Source: Actinoplanes philippinensis
GTDB taxonomy: Bacteria > Actinomycetota > Actinomycetes > Mycobacteriales > Micromonosporaceae
Direction: 5' to 3'
NCBI RefSeq assembly: GCF_900113015.1
Contig: NZ_FONV01000009.1
Coordinates: forward strand, 124,001 to 188,000
Length of the DNA stretch: 64,000 bases
Part shown: positions 50,793 to 59,814 of the stretch, one piece after another
How the letters are laid out: each line of letters opens with the position of its first letter
How positions within the stretch are numbered: position 1 is the first letter of the stretch
Translations under genes and position numbers: made by a program
Notes under the pieces: generated by a model
What the model was told of the DNA's origin: nothing
The model's input: the letters and a program-made list of their open reading frames with translations, nothing else
Databases searched by the model: none

Positions 50793-51793
50793 CAATCGGC
50801 GGTCAGATAGGTCTCGTACCCGATCACGGCCGGCACCCGGACCGCGAGTTTCCCGGCATCGGTCGTCAGCATCTGCTCGTAGCCGAGCAGCACGCCGGTG
50901 ACGGGGTCGACGATGAGGGTGTGCCGGGTCGGCAGGCCGCTGTGATCGGTGGTGACGGAGAAGGCGGTGCCCGTCCGCCCGGCACGATCGGTGACCGACC
51001 CATCGAGGGTCAGGCCCGGCAGCTGCGCGACCACCCGCAGGACCGCGGCCCGGACCGCCGGAGTCAGCAGCCGCTCGCGGGCCAGGTCGGTGACCGCCAC
51101 GATCGTCTCGTAGGGCCCGTTCTCCCGCGGGTGGCCGACGTGCAGCCACGCGTCGACGTCGCCGGTGGGTGGCAGGTCGGCCCACATCGCCGGGAACTGC
51201 CCGGCCCGATAGTCCTCGGATGTGGGATCCAGGCCGTCGCCGAACAGGTTCTGCGCCCGCCACAGCCACTCACGCCCGGTCGACGAGAACTGTGGCTCCT
51301 CGAACCGGGTGGCCCGCCGCCCCGAGTTGTCCGGGCCACGCCACGACTCGAGGCGCGACGGGATGACCGCCGACCTCACATACTCCCCGTCGACCTGCGT
51401 CCACAGACCCCACGACTGGATGACCAGGTGCTCGTAGTCGCCGACCCGCGCCGGGTCTGGGGCGGCGGCCGCCTTCGCCGCGATCGCGGTCAACGCGTCC
51501 CGCGCGGAGCCGTCACCCCCCGAATACCGCAACAGGGGCGGAGTCGCCGCGAAAGCCGGCTGCGGCACCGACACGAACTGCAGGCCCGCCAGCACCAGGG
51601 CCAGCAGGGCGGCGGCGGCCATCACCAGACGACGGCCGACCGGACGCGCCCGCCGGGCCTCCGTGGCCTGCGCGCCGGCGAGAATGCGATCGAGATCGGC
51701 CCGCCGGTCGTGCGGGCCGGTCAGCGGAGGCCCGCCGGCGGGGTCGGCAGGACCGAGCAGCCGGCGCACGTCACGGGTCAGGGATGGGCTCAC
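50774..51793 (-). CDS. CU044_5270 family membrane protein (probable sigma partner)
   Basis: A 339-residue protein from a GTG at 51791-51793. About 60 amino-terminal cytoplasmic residues (SPSLTRDVRRLLGPADPAGG, DRRADLDRILAGAQ) precede a single transmembrane helix (LVMAAAALLALVLAGLQFV). A large extracytoplasmic domain follows, with YEHLVIQSWGLWTQVDGEY and SSTGREWLW. This is the CU044_5270 architecture, usually located beside an ECF sigma factor. Its start overlaps the sigma stop (GTGA), so it is likely its anti-sigma factor or sensor. Confidence 0.85.
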   Translation of the reverse strand: MSPSLTRDVRRLLGPADPAGGPPLTGPHDRRADLDRILAGAQATEARRARPVGRRLVMAAAALLALVLAGLQFVSVPQPAFAATPPLLRYSGGDGSARDALTAIAAKAAAAPDPARVGDYEHLVIQSWGLWTQVDGEYVRSAVIPSRLESWRGPDNSGRRATRFEEPQFSSTGREWLWRAQNLFGDGLDPTSEDYRAGQFPAMWADLPPTGDVDAWLHVGHPRENGPYETIVAVTDLARERLLTPAVRAAVLRVVAQLPGLTLDGSVTDRAGRTGTAFSVTTDHSGLPTRHTLIVDPVTGVLLGYEQMLTTDAGKLAVRVPAVIGYETYLTADWTTLPR

Positions 51794-52314
51794 GATGGCT
51801 CTCCTCTCAGGGTGGTCAACGGGGCCGGACCGGTGGGCGACAGCGCCTGCCGCAGCCGGGCACGGGCCCGGTGCAGCCTCATCGCGAACGCCGGCAGCGA
51901 ACAGCCGGCCGCCTTCGCCGCCTGGCGCAGGGTCAGGCACTCCCACGCGACCAGGCGCAACGCCTCCGCGTAGGGCTCCGGAAGGCCGGCCAGCGCCGCC
52001 GCCAGGCTGACCCGGCCGGCCACCTCGTCGGCATGATCATCGACCTGGAACTCCCCGTGATCAGCGGCTCGCACGGTCAGCGCCGCACGACGCCCGGCGC
52101 CCCGGAACTCGTTGGCCAGCACCCGGCGCGCCGTCCCATACAGCCAGGGCAGCGCGTCGTCTGGCACCTCCGGGAGCCGCCGCCAGGCGACGAGAAACAC
52201 CTCCGCGACGACGTCACGCACCGCAGCATCGTCGAGACGACGACGCACATATCGCTCAACGGCGTCGTAGTGCTGCTCATACAGCACCGTGAACCGTTCC
52301 TCTGACTTCGCCAT
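51790..52314 (-). CDS. ECF sigma-70 family factor
   Basis: A 174-residue sigma factor starting MAKSEERFTVLYEQHYDAVERYV. Region 2 includes DVVAEVFLVAWRRLPEVPDDALPWLYGTARRVLANEFRG. Region 4 has LAALAGLPEPYAEALRLVAWECLTLRQAAKAAGCSLPAFAMRLHRARARLR. The ATG at 52312-52314 has AGGAGGT four bases before it, so the longer frame to 52359 is not used. Coupled to the CU044_5270 gene it forms a sigma/anti-sigma operon. Confidence 0.95.
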   Translation of the reverse strand: MAKSEERFTVLYEQHYDAVERYVRRRLDDAAVRDVVAEVFLVAWRRLPEVPDDALPWLYGTARRVLANEFRGAGRRAALTVRAADHGEFQVDDHADEVAGRVSLAAALAGLPEPYAEALRLVAWECLTLRQAAKAAGCSLPAFAMRLHRARARLRQALSPTGPAPLTTLRGEPS

Positions 52315-53127
52315 TCGACCTCCTACCCTGCCTGTGTCCGGCACCGCGCGGATGTTCACCGCCGATTCCGGGAAGATTTCGAGCCCTCGGAGGTACGCGC
52401 CACACCTCCCCGCCGGTCCTACGCGAGGAAGGCGACCCTCACCGCCGAAACGCGCTCAGCCTCGTTTCAGCCGGTCCGGACGCAGCACTGGTTGCCGGCT
52501 CGACTCGGCCGACCAGCGCGCAAGGCCGTTTCGGGGGCCCGAATGCGGCGCTCGTCGCCGGCCCGGTTGCGTCGGCCGCCGTGCAGCGTCGTATCAACGC
52601 GGGGATACAGCGTTGGGTGTGTCGGCTCCGCCTGAAAACTGACCACGTGGTTCCGCGTGAATCGGGACCACCTCCGGAAGCATCGGGAGGTGGTGAACGT
52701 GGAGGACTGGGCAGAGATCCGGCGGCTGCGTCGGGCGGAAGGGATGACGATCCAGGCCATCGCCCGGCGGTTGAAGGTGCCACGGAACAGGGTGAAGAAA
52801 GCGCTGGCGTGCGCTCCGAGACGATCATGTGTGTGCGTGACCCCGAGGATTGGTTCGCACGACGACGATCGTGTGCCCCTGTCGGCGCCGGCCTCGGACG
52901 CGTGGGTCAGCGGCCGCCAGGTCCCACCCCGGCGACTCGTCCCGGCAAAGGCCGACGTGCATCGCACCTGGCGGACCGCCTCGGGCAGGGAGTTCGCCCA
53001 CGACCGCGAACAGTCGGCAGCAGCGGCAAGCCGCCGCACCCGGCCGCGTTTTCAGCCGGCTGCGACACGCTTCACGAAGGGAGCGCGGCGGAGCATTTCA
53101 CCCAGTAGACGGGCGGTTTGGGATGGT
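52315..53127. other. Gene-poor stretch with an insertion sequence remnant
   Basis: Apart from the IS21 fragment at 52618-52811 no coding function is seen. Several frames are open by chance. Composition is slightly less GC-rich than the surroundings. The segment from 52812 to 53105 has no recognisable protein or RNA. Confidence 0.5.
52618..52811 (+). mobile_element. istA: IS21-family remnant: left end plus start of istA
   Basis: TGTGTCGGCTCCGCCTGAAAACTGACC at about 52618-52644 looks like an IS21 terminal region. From the GTG at 52690 the frame reads VVNVEDWAEIRRL, then EGMTIQAIARRLKVPRNRVKKAL, the helix-turn-helix of the IstA transposase. After about 40 residues homology stops at 52811. The catalytic core, istB and the other end are missing, so this is a dead 5' fragment. 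It marks a past insertion and deletion event. Confidence 0.7.
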
Positions 53128-53535
53128 TCAGTCGTCGAAGGGCAGGGTGATGCCGCCGCCGCCGAGGCCGGCGTAGATGTGTGGGTTGCGGGTCATCACG
53201 TCGGCGCCGCACTCCAGGGCCAGCCACGCGGCCAATGCGTGCGGATAGCTGCCGACGACCCGGTGCACGCCGGCGACCATCCGCCAGTCGTCCGGGTCGT
53301 CGACCACCAGCTGAGCCGCGGCGTGGCCGATCAGGATGTCGAGCCACCCGAGCTCCTCCTCGGTGATCAGCGCGGCGGCCTCGACCAGGCACGGCAGCGG
53401 GACGAGGACACAGCCGCCCTCGATGTCGATCTCGGCGAGCAGCTCACCCACGGCGATGCTGCCGCGGGCGAAACCGGTGATGGCGCTGGTGTCGAGGATG
53501 AGAGCGACGGGACGGGGACCTGGCAGGTCGGTCAC
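53128..53535 (-). CDS. PIN-domain toxin (VapC-like)
   Basis: A 135-residue PIN ribonuclease-like protein. The first strand ALILDTSAITGFARG carries the leading aspartate. LPCLVEAAALITEEE supplies the conserved acidic residue in the second helix, and HALAAWLALECGADVMTRNPHIYAGL the later acidic region, where the usual second aspartate pair is less clear. GTG at 53533-53535 overlaps the stop of the small antitoxin-like gene (GTGA). VapC toxins cleave RNA, often tRNA. Activity here is inferred. Confidence 0.75.
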   Translation of the reverse strand: MTDLPGPRPVALILDTSAITGFARGSIAVGELLAEIDIEGGCVLVPLPCLVEAAALITEEELGWLDILIGHAAAQLVVDDPDDWRMVAGVHRVVGSYPHALAAWLALECGADVMTRNPHIYAGLGGGGITLPFDD

Positions 53536-53702
53536 GCGGCGCGCAGGCGGGCGAGCAGAGCGGCCCGGGCACCTGGGTCACGACGGGCCCGGGCGGCGGC
53601 GAGTGAACGGCGGGCCCGGTCGAGGCCCTCGGTGGTGACGGGACGCCCGTTTTCGGCGAGCACGTCGACGAACGGCCGGCCGTCGGTGTCGGGGTTGCTC
53701 AT
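53532..53702 (-). CDS. 56-residue antitoxin-like protein
   Basis: ATG at 53700-53702 begins a 56-residue frame (SNPDTDGRPFVDVLAENGRP, RARRSLAAARARRD, ending ALLARLRAA) closed by TGA at 53532-53534, which overlaps the toxin start. It is helical and basic toward the carboxy end. The size, order and four-base overlap are those of a VapB-type antitoxin preceding a PIN toxin. The DNA-binding fold cannot be identified with certainty. Confidence 0.7.
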   Translation of the reverse strand: MSNPDTDGRPFVDVLAENGRPVTTEGLDRARRSLAAARARRDPGARAALLARLRAA

Positions 53703-53759
53703 GCCGCCAGAGTACGACCCGCCCAGGCGACGTGGCCAGTTCCGCGATTCAGCCGGCGT

Positions 53760-54383
53760 TCAGCATCTCCTCCAGACGAGGCTGAACGTGGAGCCGCTCG
53801 TCGAGTCGAGGGTGAGAACGTTGCGCCCGCCGGCTGCTCCCGACCGTACCCTCAACTCGATGTTGACGTTGAGGTTGCGCCTCTGGCCACACGGCTGGTA
53901 GATCAGGTCTCTCGTGGCGACCTTCTTGACGCGCTGCCAAGGGCCGCTCAGCGGGCCGGTGAACGCCTGGCTGACCCGGCCCGTGCGGCTGTCTCCGGCC
54001 CAGTAGAACGAGGTCACCTGGGTGGCGGACGCGCCGCTGCGCAGGGTCGCCGAGCCGGTGCTCGCGATCCGCGAGATCGCCCAGGTCCAGCCCTTGCGGG
54101 CGGACACGCTGAGGGCCAGCTGGCAGTTCTTCCGGAAATCGAGAGCGGAGGCGCCGCCGCCGGCGGAGGCGGTGAACGCACGGTAGGTGACCTTGAACGA
54201 CGCGCCGCGGGCCGAGGCCGACACGCCGGTGGTGCCGGCCGGGCACCCGGATCCGTTGGCGGAGACGACCGTGACGGTGACCTTGCCCGGCGGCGGCGCG
54301 GACGCCAGGGACGACGACGGCACGACCGCGGTCGCGGCCAGGGAGGCCAGCAGCGCGGTTCCGGTGGCGACGGTGTGGAGCAT
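53760..54383 (-). CDS. Secreted DUF4360 domain protein
   Basis: A 207-residue exported protein. The signal peptide (MLHTVATGTALLASLAATAV) is cleaved near residue 28. The mature part contains ANGSGCPAGTTGVSASARGASFKVTYRAF, FRKNCQLALSVSARKGWTWAIS, and a conserved cysteine pair as in DUF4360. Such proteins are small secreted fungal/actinobacterial factors of unknown function. The ATG at 54381-54383 has GGGAGG five bases ahead, so the upstream extension of the frame is rejected. Confidence 0.85.
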   Translation of the reverse strand: MLHTVATGTALLASLAATAVVPSSSLASAPPPGKVTVTVVSANGSGCPAGTTGVSASARGASFKVTYRAFTASAGGGASALDFRKNCQLALSVSARKGWTWAISRIASTGSATLRSGASATQVTSFYWAGDSRTGRVSQAFTGPLSGPWQRVKKVATRDLIYQPCGQRRNLNVNIELRVRSGAAGGRNVLTLDSTSGSTFSLVWRRC

Positions 54384-54549
54384 GGCGACCTCCCAGGTCA
54401 GACGGTGGGGAGCGATGGCGGCCCATGCACTCAACGTACGTTTCGCCGCGTTTGCCCACCGTGCTCACCGCCGATTTTCGGCCGTGCGGGGGATGCCCGG
54501 ATGGCCCGCGCGTCCCGGAACGGATGACAGGGACACCCTGGGCGCCGCG

Positions 54550-54566
54550 CTGTCACCGTGCTGACA
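54550..54566. promoter_or_regulatory. Period-11 CTGTCA/CTGACA direct repeat upstream of the ABC gene
   Basis: CTGTCA at 54550-54555 is followed by CTGACA at 54561-54566, 11 bases apart. This resembles the repeats before the response regulator at 46 kb and lies 62 bases before the ABC ATPase gene. It suits binding of an OmpR-type regulator, whose gene may have been lost with the kinase fragment further down. Confidence 0.35.
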
Positions 54567-54627
54567 CCTTTCGTTCTCTACAACGGACTCGGCACAGTTT
54601 TTCCGACGGAGAGTCGAGGACCGGATC

Positions 54628-55375
54628 ATGAGTGAGGCGACGATCGTCGTCGACCGGGTGCGCAAGCGCTTCGGGTCGGCGCAGGCGCTGGACGGGATGT
54701 CGTTCGCCGTCCGGGCCGGGCAGGTCACCGGGTTCATCGGGCCGAACGGCGCGGGCAAGTCCACCACCATGCGGGTGATCCTGGGGCTGGACCGGCCCGA
54801 CGCGGGTGCGGCGCTGGTCGGCGGGCGGCCGTATCGGTCGTTGCGGCGGCCGCTGTGCCACCTGGGGTCGCTGCTCGACGCGGGGGCGCTCCAGCCGAGC
54901 CGGACCGCCCGTAACCACCTGCTGTGGATCGCGCACTCGCAGGGGCTCGGCGCGGCCCGGGTGGACGCGGTGCTGGAGCAGGCCGGGTTGCGGCAGGTGG
55001 CCCGGCGGGCCGCCGGCGGGTTCTCGCTCGGCATGCGGCAGCGGCTGGGCATCGCGGCGGCGCTGCTCGGCGACCCGCCGTCGCTGATGCTGGACGAGCC
55101 GTTCAACGGCATGGACCCGGAGGGCATCATCTGGATGCGCGGTTTCCTGCGGTCGATGGCCGAGCAGGGGCGGGCCGTGCTGGTGTCCAGCCATCTGATG
55201 AGCGAGCTGCAGGACTGCGCGGGGCGGGTGGTGATCGCCGGCCGGGGGCGGGTGATCGCCGACATGGCGGTGGCCGATCTGCTGCGGTCGGCGTCCGGGG
55301 GCCGGGTCACCGTGCTGACCGACGCGCCGGAGGCGGCCGGTGTTCTGCGGGCCGCGGGTTGCAAGAGGCCCGCGA
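54628..55375 (+). pseudogene. ABC transporter ATPase (drug-export type), truncated at its C-terminus
   Basis: About 245 residues of a typical ABC-2 ATPase: IVVDRVRKRFGSAQALDGM, Walker A GFIGPNGAGKSTTM, Q-loop region, signature FSLGMRQRLGIAAALLGD, Walker B SLMLDEPFNGMD, H in VSSHLMSEL. After VLTDAPEAAGVLRAAGC (near 55360) the family's last 60 residues are replaced by sequence of a histidine kinase in another frame. The membrane permease that should follow is absent. It is the 5' part of a deletion fusion. The catalytic core is complete, so the truncated ATPase might still be made. Confidence 0.8.
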
Positions 55376-56089
55376 CGAGGTGCTGCGTCTCGGCGCTGCC
55401 CAGGAGCGACTGCTGGACGCCCTGTTCGCCCTGCCAGCGGCGAGCAGGGGGCGGCGGCCCGTCGACCGTGCGACCTCGCCGACCTGACTCGCGCGGTCCT
55501 GCAGTCCCGCTCGCCGGCCCTGAGCGCCGGATCCGCCCGCTGCCCCACGTCACTCGCACCCGAGGCCGGCACGATCACGGAGCCGCACACCGCGACGACC
55601 GACGCGAAGCAGGACCCGCACACGGACACGAACAACACGATCACGGAGCCGCACACCGCGACGACCGACGCGAGACAGGCCCCGCACACGGACACGAACA
55701 ACACGTTTGCTGGGCCGCTCACCCTCACGAGCAGGCTGGGTCCGGCTCCGGTCGCGGCCGATCCGCGGCTGGTGCAGAGTCTGATCACCAACCTGATCGA
55801 CAATGCGGTTCGGCACAACGTGCCCGGCGGGCGCGTCGAGGTGGAGACCACGTCGGCCGGTGGCGCGGGCCGGATCGTGGTCCGCAACCCCGGGCCGATC
55901 GTGCCGGCCGCCGAGATCGATCGGCTGTTCGAGCCGTTCCAGCAGTTGCGCCGCGAGCGGACCCGGCACGGTGACGGCCACGGGCTGGGCCTGGCCATTG
56001 TGCGGGCGATCGCTGCCGCGCACCATGCCACGCTGACGGCGGCTGCCCGGCCGGCGGGTGGCCTCGACATCACCGTGACGTTTCCCTGA
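55376..56089 (+). pseudogene. Histidine kinase remnant (C-terminal half, frameshifted)
   Basis: Directly after the ABC fragment one frame reads LQEARDEVLRLGAAQERLLDALFAL, a dimerisation helix-2 region of a sensor kinase. Another frame continues with DLADLTRAVLQSRSPALS and then an ATPase domain: SLITNLIDNAVRHNVPGGRVEVE (N box), RHGDGHGLGLAIVRAIAAAHHA (G2), ending DITVTFP. The phospho-acceptor histidine, membrane part and receiver partner are lost. Between the two halves sits a 66-bp tandem repeat. It cannot encode a working kinase. Confidence 0.75.
55571..55702 (+). repeat. 66-bp tandem repeat inside the kinase remnant
   Basis: A 66-base unit (22 codons, start ACGATCACGGAGCCGC) at 55571-55636 is followed by a near-identical copy at 55637-55702 with a few changes (AAGCAGGAC versus AGACAGGCC). 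A third partial copy begins ACGTTTGC at 55703. In the kinase frame it encodes ITEPHTATTDA..HTDTNNT twice. Confidence 0.85.
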
Positions 56090-56526
56090 TCCGGGTTCGG
56101 CGCCGAGCCGACCTCGGATTCCCCGAAACCTCGAAGACCGAAGTCGCGGGAGTACTTGCGGCATCAGGGTCTGCCGGCCGCAGCAGCCATCCGGTGAGAA
56201 GATGCGGCCCGGCCGGGACGGCCCTCCCCTCACGGAGCTGATGTTCAGGACGACGCGAACACCCGCCACAGGTCGGTGTCCCGCTCACGCTTTCCGCGGC
56301 GACTCCGGCCGACGATCGGGGCCGGATCGGATGGCCGGCCTCAGGAGAAGACCGAGACGGTCCCGGTGGGCAGGTCGGGCGAAACAGGCATGGCGAGGGT
56401 GGACGGCCGGGGACGGCCTGCGGGATGGGACTCAGAGGAGATCTGCTGGAGTACCGGCGGGTTTCGTCGGCCCAACCACGGTGTCCGCATTCGCACAGCT
56501 ATCTCGGATCTCGGACTCGTCCCTGG
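56090..56526. other. Intergenic region without recognisable content
   Basis: Reading all frames I see no protein-like product. On the minus strand between about 56530 and 56432 a short stretch reads RDESEIRDSCANADTVVGPT with atypical, less GC-rich codons. This may be a fragment of a foreign gene. No terminators or repeats are evident. Confidence 0.4.
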
Positions 56527-57525
56527 TCAGAAGCCCCGTGCGATGTAGGCCCCGAAGTCGACCGGGGGCGGCGGGACGGTCGCGTCGGGGCACGTGGGGT
56601 CGGGGACGCCGACGATCGGCGCTTGCCGTGGCCATTGCAGGAGGTAGTAAACGGTCCGGCCGGTGCTGTCGATGGCCTGCCGCAGCGCGCCGGCCGCGGT
56701 CGGGTCGTTGTTGAACACCTCGCCGATCGTCCAGCCCTGCTTGGTGTAGCCGTACTGGTTCATCATGTTGTGTGCGGTGGTGAACAGGGCGCCCTCGTCG
56801 ACCCCGTTACGACGGTAGAAATGGAAGTCGAACAGGTATGGCGGATTGTTCCCGTACACCTTGGGGATGTTCTGGATCCGGCCGGCGTAGCCGATGGCGG
56901 AGAACCCGACGGTGTCTTTCTTGTCGAAGGCGTTGGTGTAGTCCTTCCACAGCCGCTGTGTGTAGGTGAGCAGGAGCGGCTGGAGGTCCGTCGGGACCGC
57001 CTCGTTGCACAGGTCGATCCGGTAGTGGATGCCGGAGGCGGCGATGATCGGGCGCAGGTTGGCGATGAGGTTCCAGTTCTCCTGGTAGATCTCGTCACTC
57101 CAGGCCGTCCAGTTGTATGCGGCGTTCTCGCCGATGGGCATGAACGCCACCTGGATCTCGACGAAGCCGGCGTCCTTGATGGCGCGCAGCAGATCGGTCA
57201 GGTTCTGCCGGTTCGCGGCGGAGATGTTGCCGCCGGTGGAGTCCATGCAGGTACCGGTGTCCGGGCGGCGCCGGTGGATGATGTGCACCCGCAGTCGTGC
57301 CTGGCCGGCCGCACGCATCGCGGCGAGCTGACTGCGGATCAGGTCGGGGGCTTTGTGGAACGAGTTGACGACGCCGTACGGTTCCCGGTTGCAGCCGTCG
57401 ATCTGGTACCAGCCGTAGTTGGACCCGCCCCGGGAGGTCGCCTCGGTCGTCGCCGCCCGAGATGAGCCTGCCGGCCAGCCGACGAGCCCGGCCGCCGCCG
57501 ACCCCAGCAACACCCTGCGACGCAT
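56527..57525 (-). CDS. Tat-exported glycoside-hydrolase-like protein (clan A barrel)
   Basis: A 332-residue protein with a twin-arginine signal (MRRRVLLGSAAAGLVG), cleaved near residue 25. The mature protein is a TIM-barrel hydrolase: RLRVHIIHRRRPDTG, FVEIQVAFMPIGENAAYNW, IDLCNEAVP with a likely acid/base Glu after Asn at a strand end, FDFHFYRRNG, and WTIGEVFNND as nucleophile strand. This is the GH clan-A pattern (GH5-like), but the exact family is not certain. It is secreted and folded before export. Confidence 0.8.
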   Translation of the reverse strand: MRRRVLLGSAAAGLVGWPAGSSRAATTEATSRGGSNYGWYQIDGCNREPYGVVNSFHKAPDLIRSQLAAMRAAGQARLRVHIIHRRRPDTGTCMDSTGGNISAANRQNLTDLLRAIKDAGFVEIQVAFMPIGENAAYNWTAWSDEIYQENWNLIANLRPIIAASGIHYRIDLCNEAVPTDLQPLLLTYTQRLWKDYTNAFDKKDTVGFSAIGYAGRIQNIPKVYGNNPPYLFDFHFYRRNGVDEGALFTTAHNMMNQYGYTKQGWTIGEVFNNDPTAAGALRQAIDSTGRTVYYLLQWPRQAPIVGVPDPTCPDATVPPPPVDFGAYIARGF

Positions 57526-57782
57526 CGCGCCACCCCTTCCGCTCGTCGCCTCGACCCGAACCGGTCGCGACCCGGTCTGGCGAACCGGCCGACCCTGCCT
57601 ACGACCCGGAGAAGGACCGGCCGGCGTGGATCCCGATCAAGGTATAGCGAAGCGCCCGCTGTTGTCCGTCCCGTGCCGGGATCGCGAGGCCCGCTCGCGG
57701 GGCGGGTCCGCACAGTTCCCGATCAGCTTGCCGTACCTCTCCGGACGACCGGGGTCGGGCGGGGCCGCGAGAGGGGCGGGGT

Positions 57783-59732
57783 TCAGGAGAGAGCCGGCAC
57801 GGTCCAGGTGTCCAGCCATGTGGGGATCTCGGCCGGGGGCAGCGGGCGGCACATCAGATACCCCTGCGCCTGTTCGCAGCCCATCTCGCCGACCGCGGCC
57901 AGTGTCGCCTCGTCCTCGATGCCCTCGGCGACCACCGTCAGGTCGACGGCGTGCGCCAGGTCGATGATCGCGCCGACGATGGCGCGGCCCCGGTCGGTGG
58001 TGAGGATGCCGGCGGTGAAGTTGCGGTCGATCTTCAGTTCGTCCAGGGGCATCGACTGGAGGTAGCTCATCGAGGAGTAGCCGACACCGAAGTCGTCGAT
58101 GGAGATGCGTACCCCTTTGTCGCGCAGCCGGGCCAGGGCGCCGGCCGCCGCGGACGGGTCGACGATCAGGAACGACTCGGTGATCTCCAGGGTGAGCAGG
58201 CCGGCCTCGGCGTCGTGGCGGCGCAGCGCGTCCTCGACGCGGCCCGGAAATCCGCTGTCGCGCAGGCACGCCGCGCCGACGTTGACGGCGATCGGCAGGT
58301 CACGGCCGTCGGCGCGCCACCGTTTCTGGTCGCCGAGGGCCATGTCGAGGACGGCGTCGGTGAGGGCGAGCATCAGGTCGCTCTGTTCGGCCTCGGGCAC
58401 GAATGCCTGCGGTCCGAGGAGCCCGCGGATGGGGTGCCGCCAGCGGACGAGGGCTTCGATGCCGGCCACCGCCCGGTCCGGCAGACTGACCTTGGGCTGG
58501 TAGTGGAGTTCGAGTTCGCCCCGGTCGATGCCGCAGCGCAGGTCGGCCAGCAGGGTGAGCTGTTCGAAACTGTTGTCGTCGTTCTCCACCTCGTATCCGG
58601 CGACGCCGAGGTGGTTGCGTTTGGCGTGGTACATGGCGACGTCGGCGTGTTGCAGGAGTTCCTCGGCGGAGCTGCTGGGCGTCGGATAGTACGAGTAGCC
58701 GATGCTGCCGCTGATGTCGACGGTGAGCCCGCCCAGCTCGGCGGGCCCGCACAGTTCGGTGAGCAGGCGTTCGGCGACCGCGCCGGCGTCGGACAGCTCC
58801 TCGACGTCGGCGAGCAGGACCGCGAACTCGTCGCCGCCGAGCCGGGCGACCAGGTCGGCGGGCCGGGTGGCGTTGCGCAGCCGGCGGGCGACCTCCATCA
58901 GCAGCAGGTCGCCGGAGTGGTGACCGAGGGTGTCGTTGACCTCCTTGAACCGGTTGAGGTCGAGCAGCAGCAGGCCCACGCCGGGCCCGCCGCGGTCGGC
59001 CTCGGCGATGGCGGCGGCGACCCGGTCGGTGAGCAGCCTGCGGTTGGCGAGCCCGGTGAGCCCGTCGTGGGAGGCGCGGTAGTCGTTGTCGGCGGCCTGC
59101 CGTTCGGTGCGTTTCTGATAGGTGAGCAGCACCAGACCGCACAGGATCACCAGCAGCAGGTCGGCGATGGAGAGGACCTTGACGGCGATCAGCTGGCGGG
59201 CGATGTCCTGTTTGGCGTCGCGCAGCACCACCGAGATGCTCAGGTTGTTGCGGGCCACGTTGACCGAGGCCTGCCGGCGCAGGCCGGAGGCGCTGAGGGC
59301 GGCCTGTTTGGCGAACTTGAGGGTGCCGGGCCGGTCGCCGGCGGAGGCGGCGTCGATCAGGTTCCGCAGCGTCCAGGTGTATCCGCCGTACGCGTTCTGC
59401 AGGGCCATCGCCTGCCGGGTGTCCTGGTCACCGCCGTTGGCCAGCAGCCAGCGCAGGTTGGGCTCCGCCGATCCGATCGAGGAGAGCAGCGGCTGCCGGT
59501 CGTTCTGATCGGGCGAGTCGAGATAGTCCTCGAGCAGCTCGTACTCGATGCTGATCTTGAGATAGATCTCGTTCCACTGCTGGCTGGCCTGCTGCGTGGC
59601 GGCCGCGGTGTCGGCGGCGCGCGCGGCGGACTGGCTGCTCACCACCGCCATCGCGGCGAGCAGGCCCAAACCCACGGTCAAAGCCACCACAGCGGTACGG
59701 GCGACCGCGCGCCGTCGTAACCAATCCCGCAT
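57783..59732 (-). CDS. Membrane GGDEF-EAL protein (cyclic di-GMP turnover)
   Basis: A 649-residue protein. Two transmembrane helices (about 13-33 and 186-206) enclose a 150-residue extracytoplasmic helical sensor domain. The GGDEF domain starts about residue 218 (SHDGLTGLANRRLL) and its active site GGDEF at 299-303 is intact. The inhibitory site RxxD is also present (RPAD at 290-293). The EAL domain has EAL at 426-428, plus NVGAACLRDSGF, EITES and DDFGVGYSS. Both activities look possible. It is divergent from an orphan sugar-binding lipoprotein only 82 bases away. Confidence 0.95.
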   Translation of the reverse strand: MRDWLRRRAVARTAVVALTVGLGLLAAMAVVSSQSAARAADTAAATQQASQQWNEIYLKISIEYELLEDYLDSPDQNDRQPLLSSIGSAEPNLRWLLANGGDQDTRQAMALQNAYGGYTWTLRNLIDAASAGDRPGTLKFAKQAALSASGLRRQASVNVARNNLSISVVLRDAKQDIARQLIAVKVLSIADLLLVILCGLVLLTYQKRTERQAADNDYRASHDGLTGLANRRLLTDRVAAAIAEADRGGPGVGLLLLDLNRFKEVNDTLGHHSGDLLLMEVARRLRNATRPADLVARLGGDEFAVLLADVEELSDAGAVAERLLTELCGPAELGGLTVDISGSIGYSYYPTPSSSAEELLQHADVAMYHAKRNHLGVAGYEVENDDNSFEQLTLLADLRCGIDRGELELHYQPKVSLPDRAVAGIEALVRWRHPIRGLLGPQAFVPEAEQSDLMLALTDAVLDMALGDQKRWRADGRDLPIAVNVGAACLRDSGFPGRVEDALRRHDAEAGLLTLEITESFLIVDPSAAAGALARLRDKGVRISIDDFGVGYSSMSYLQSMPLDELKIDRNFTAGILTTDRGRAIVGAIIDLAHAVDLTVVAEGIEDEATLAAVGEMGCEQAQGYLMCRPLPPAEIPTWLDTWTVPALS

Positions 59733-59814
59733 GGGAACCTCCCGGCTTCATATCGGCCGGGTCACGGCGTCTTTGAGCACTCAGGCGAAGTGATCCTCTG
59801 CCGATGGGACTCCG

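Noticed and set aside
52812..53901. Long open frame continuing from the IS21 fragment
   Set aside because: Homology to IstA ends at about 52811; the remainder is Arg/Gly-rich and overlaps the toxin-antitoxin and exported protein genes on the other strand.
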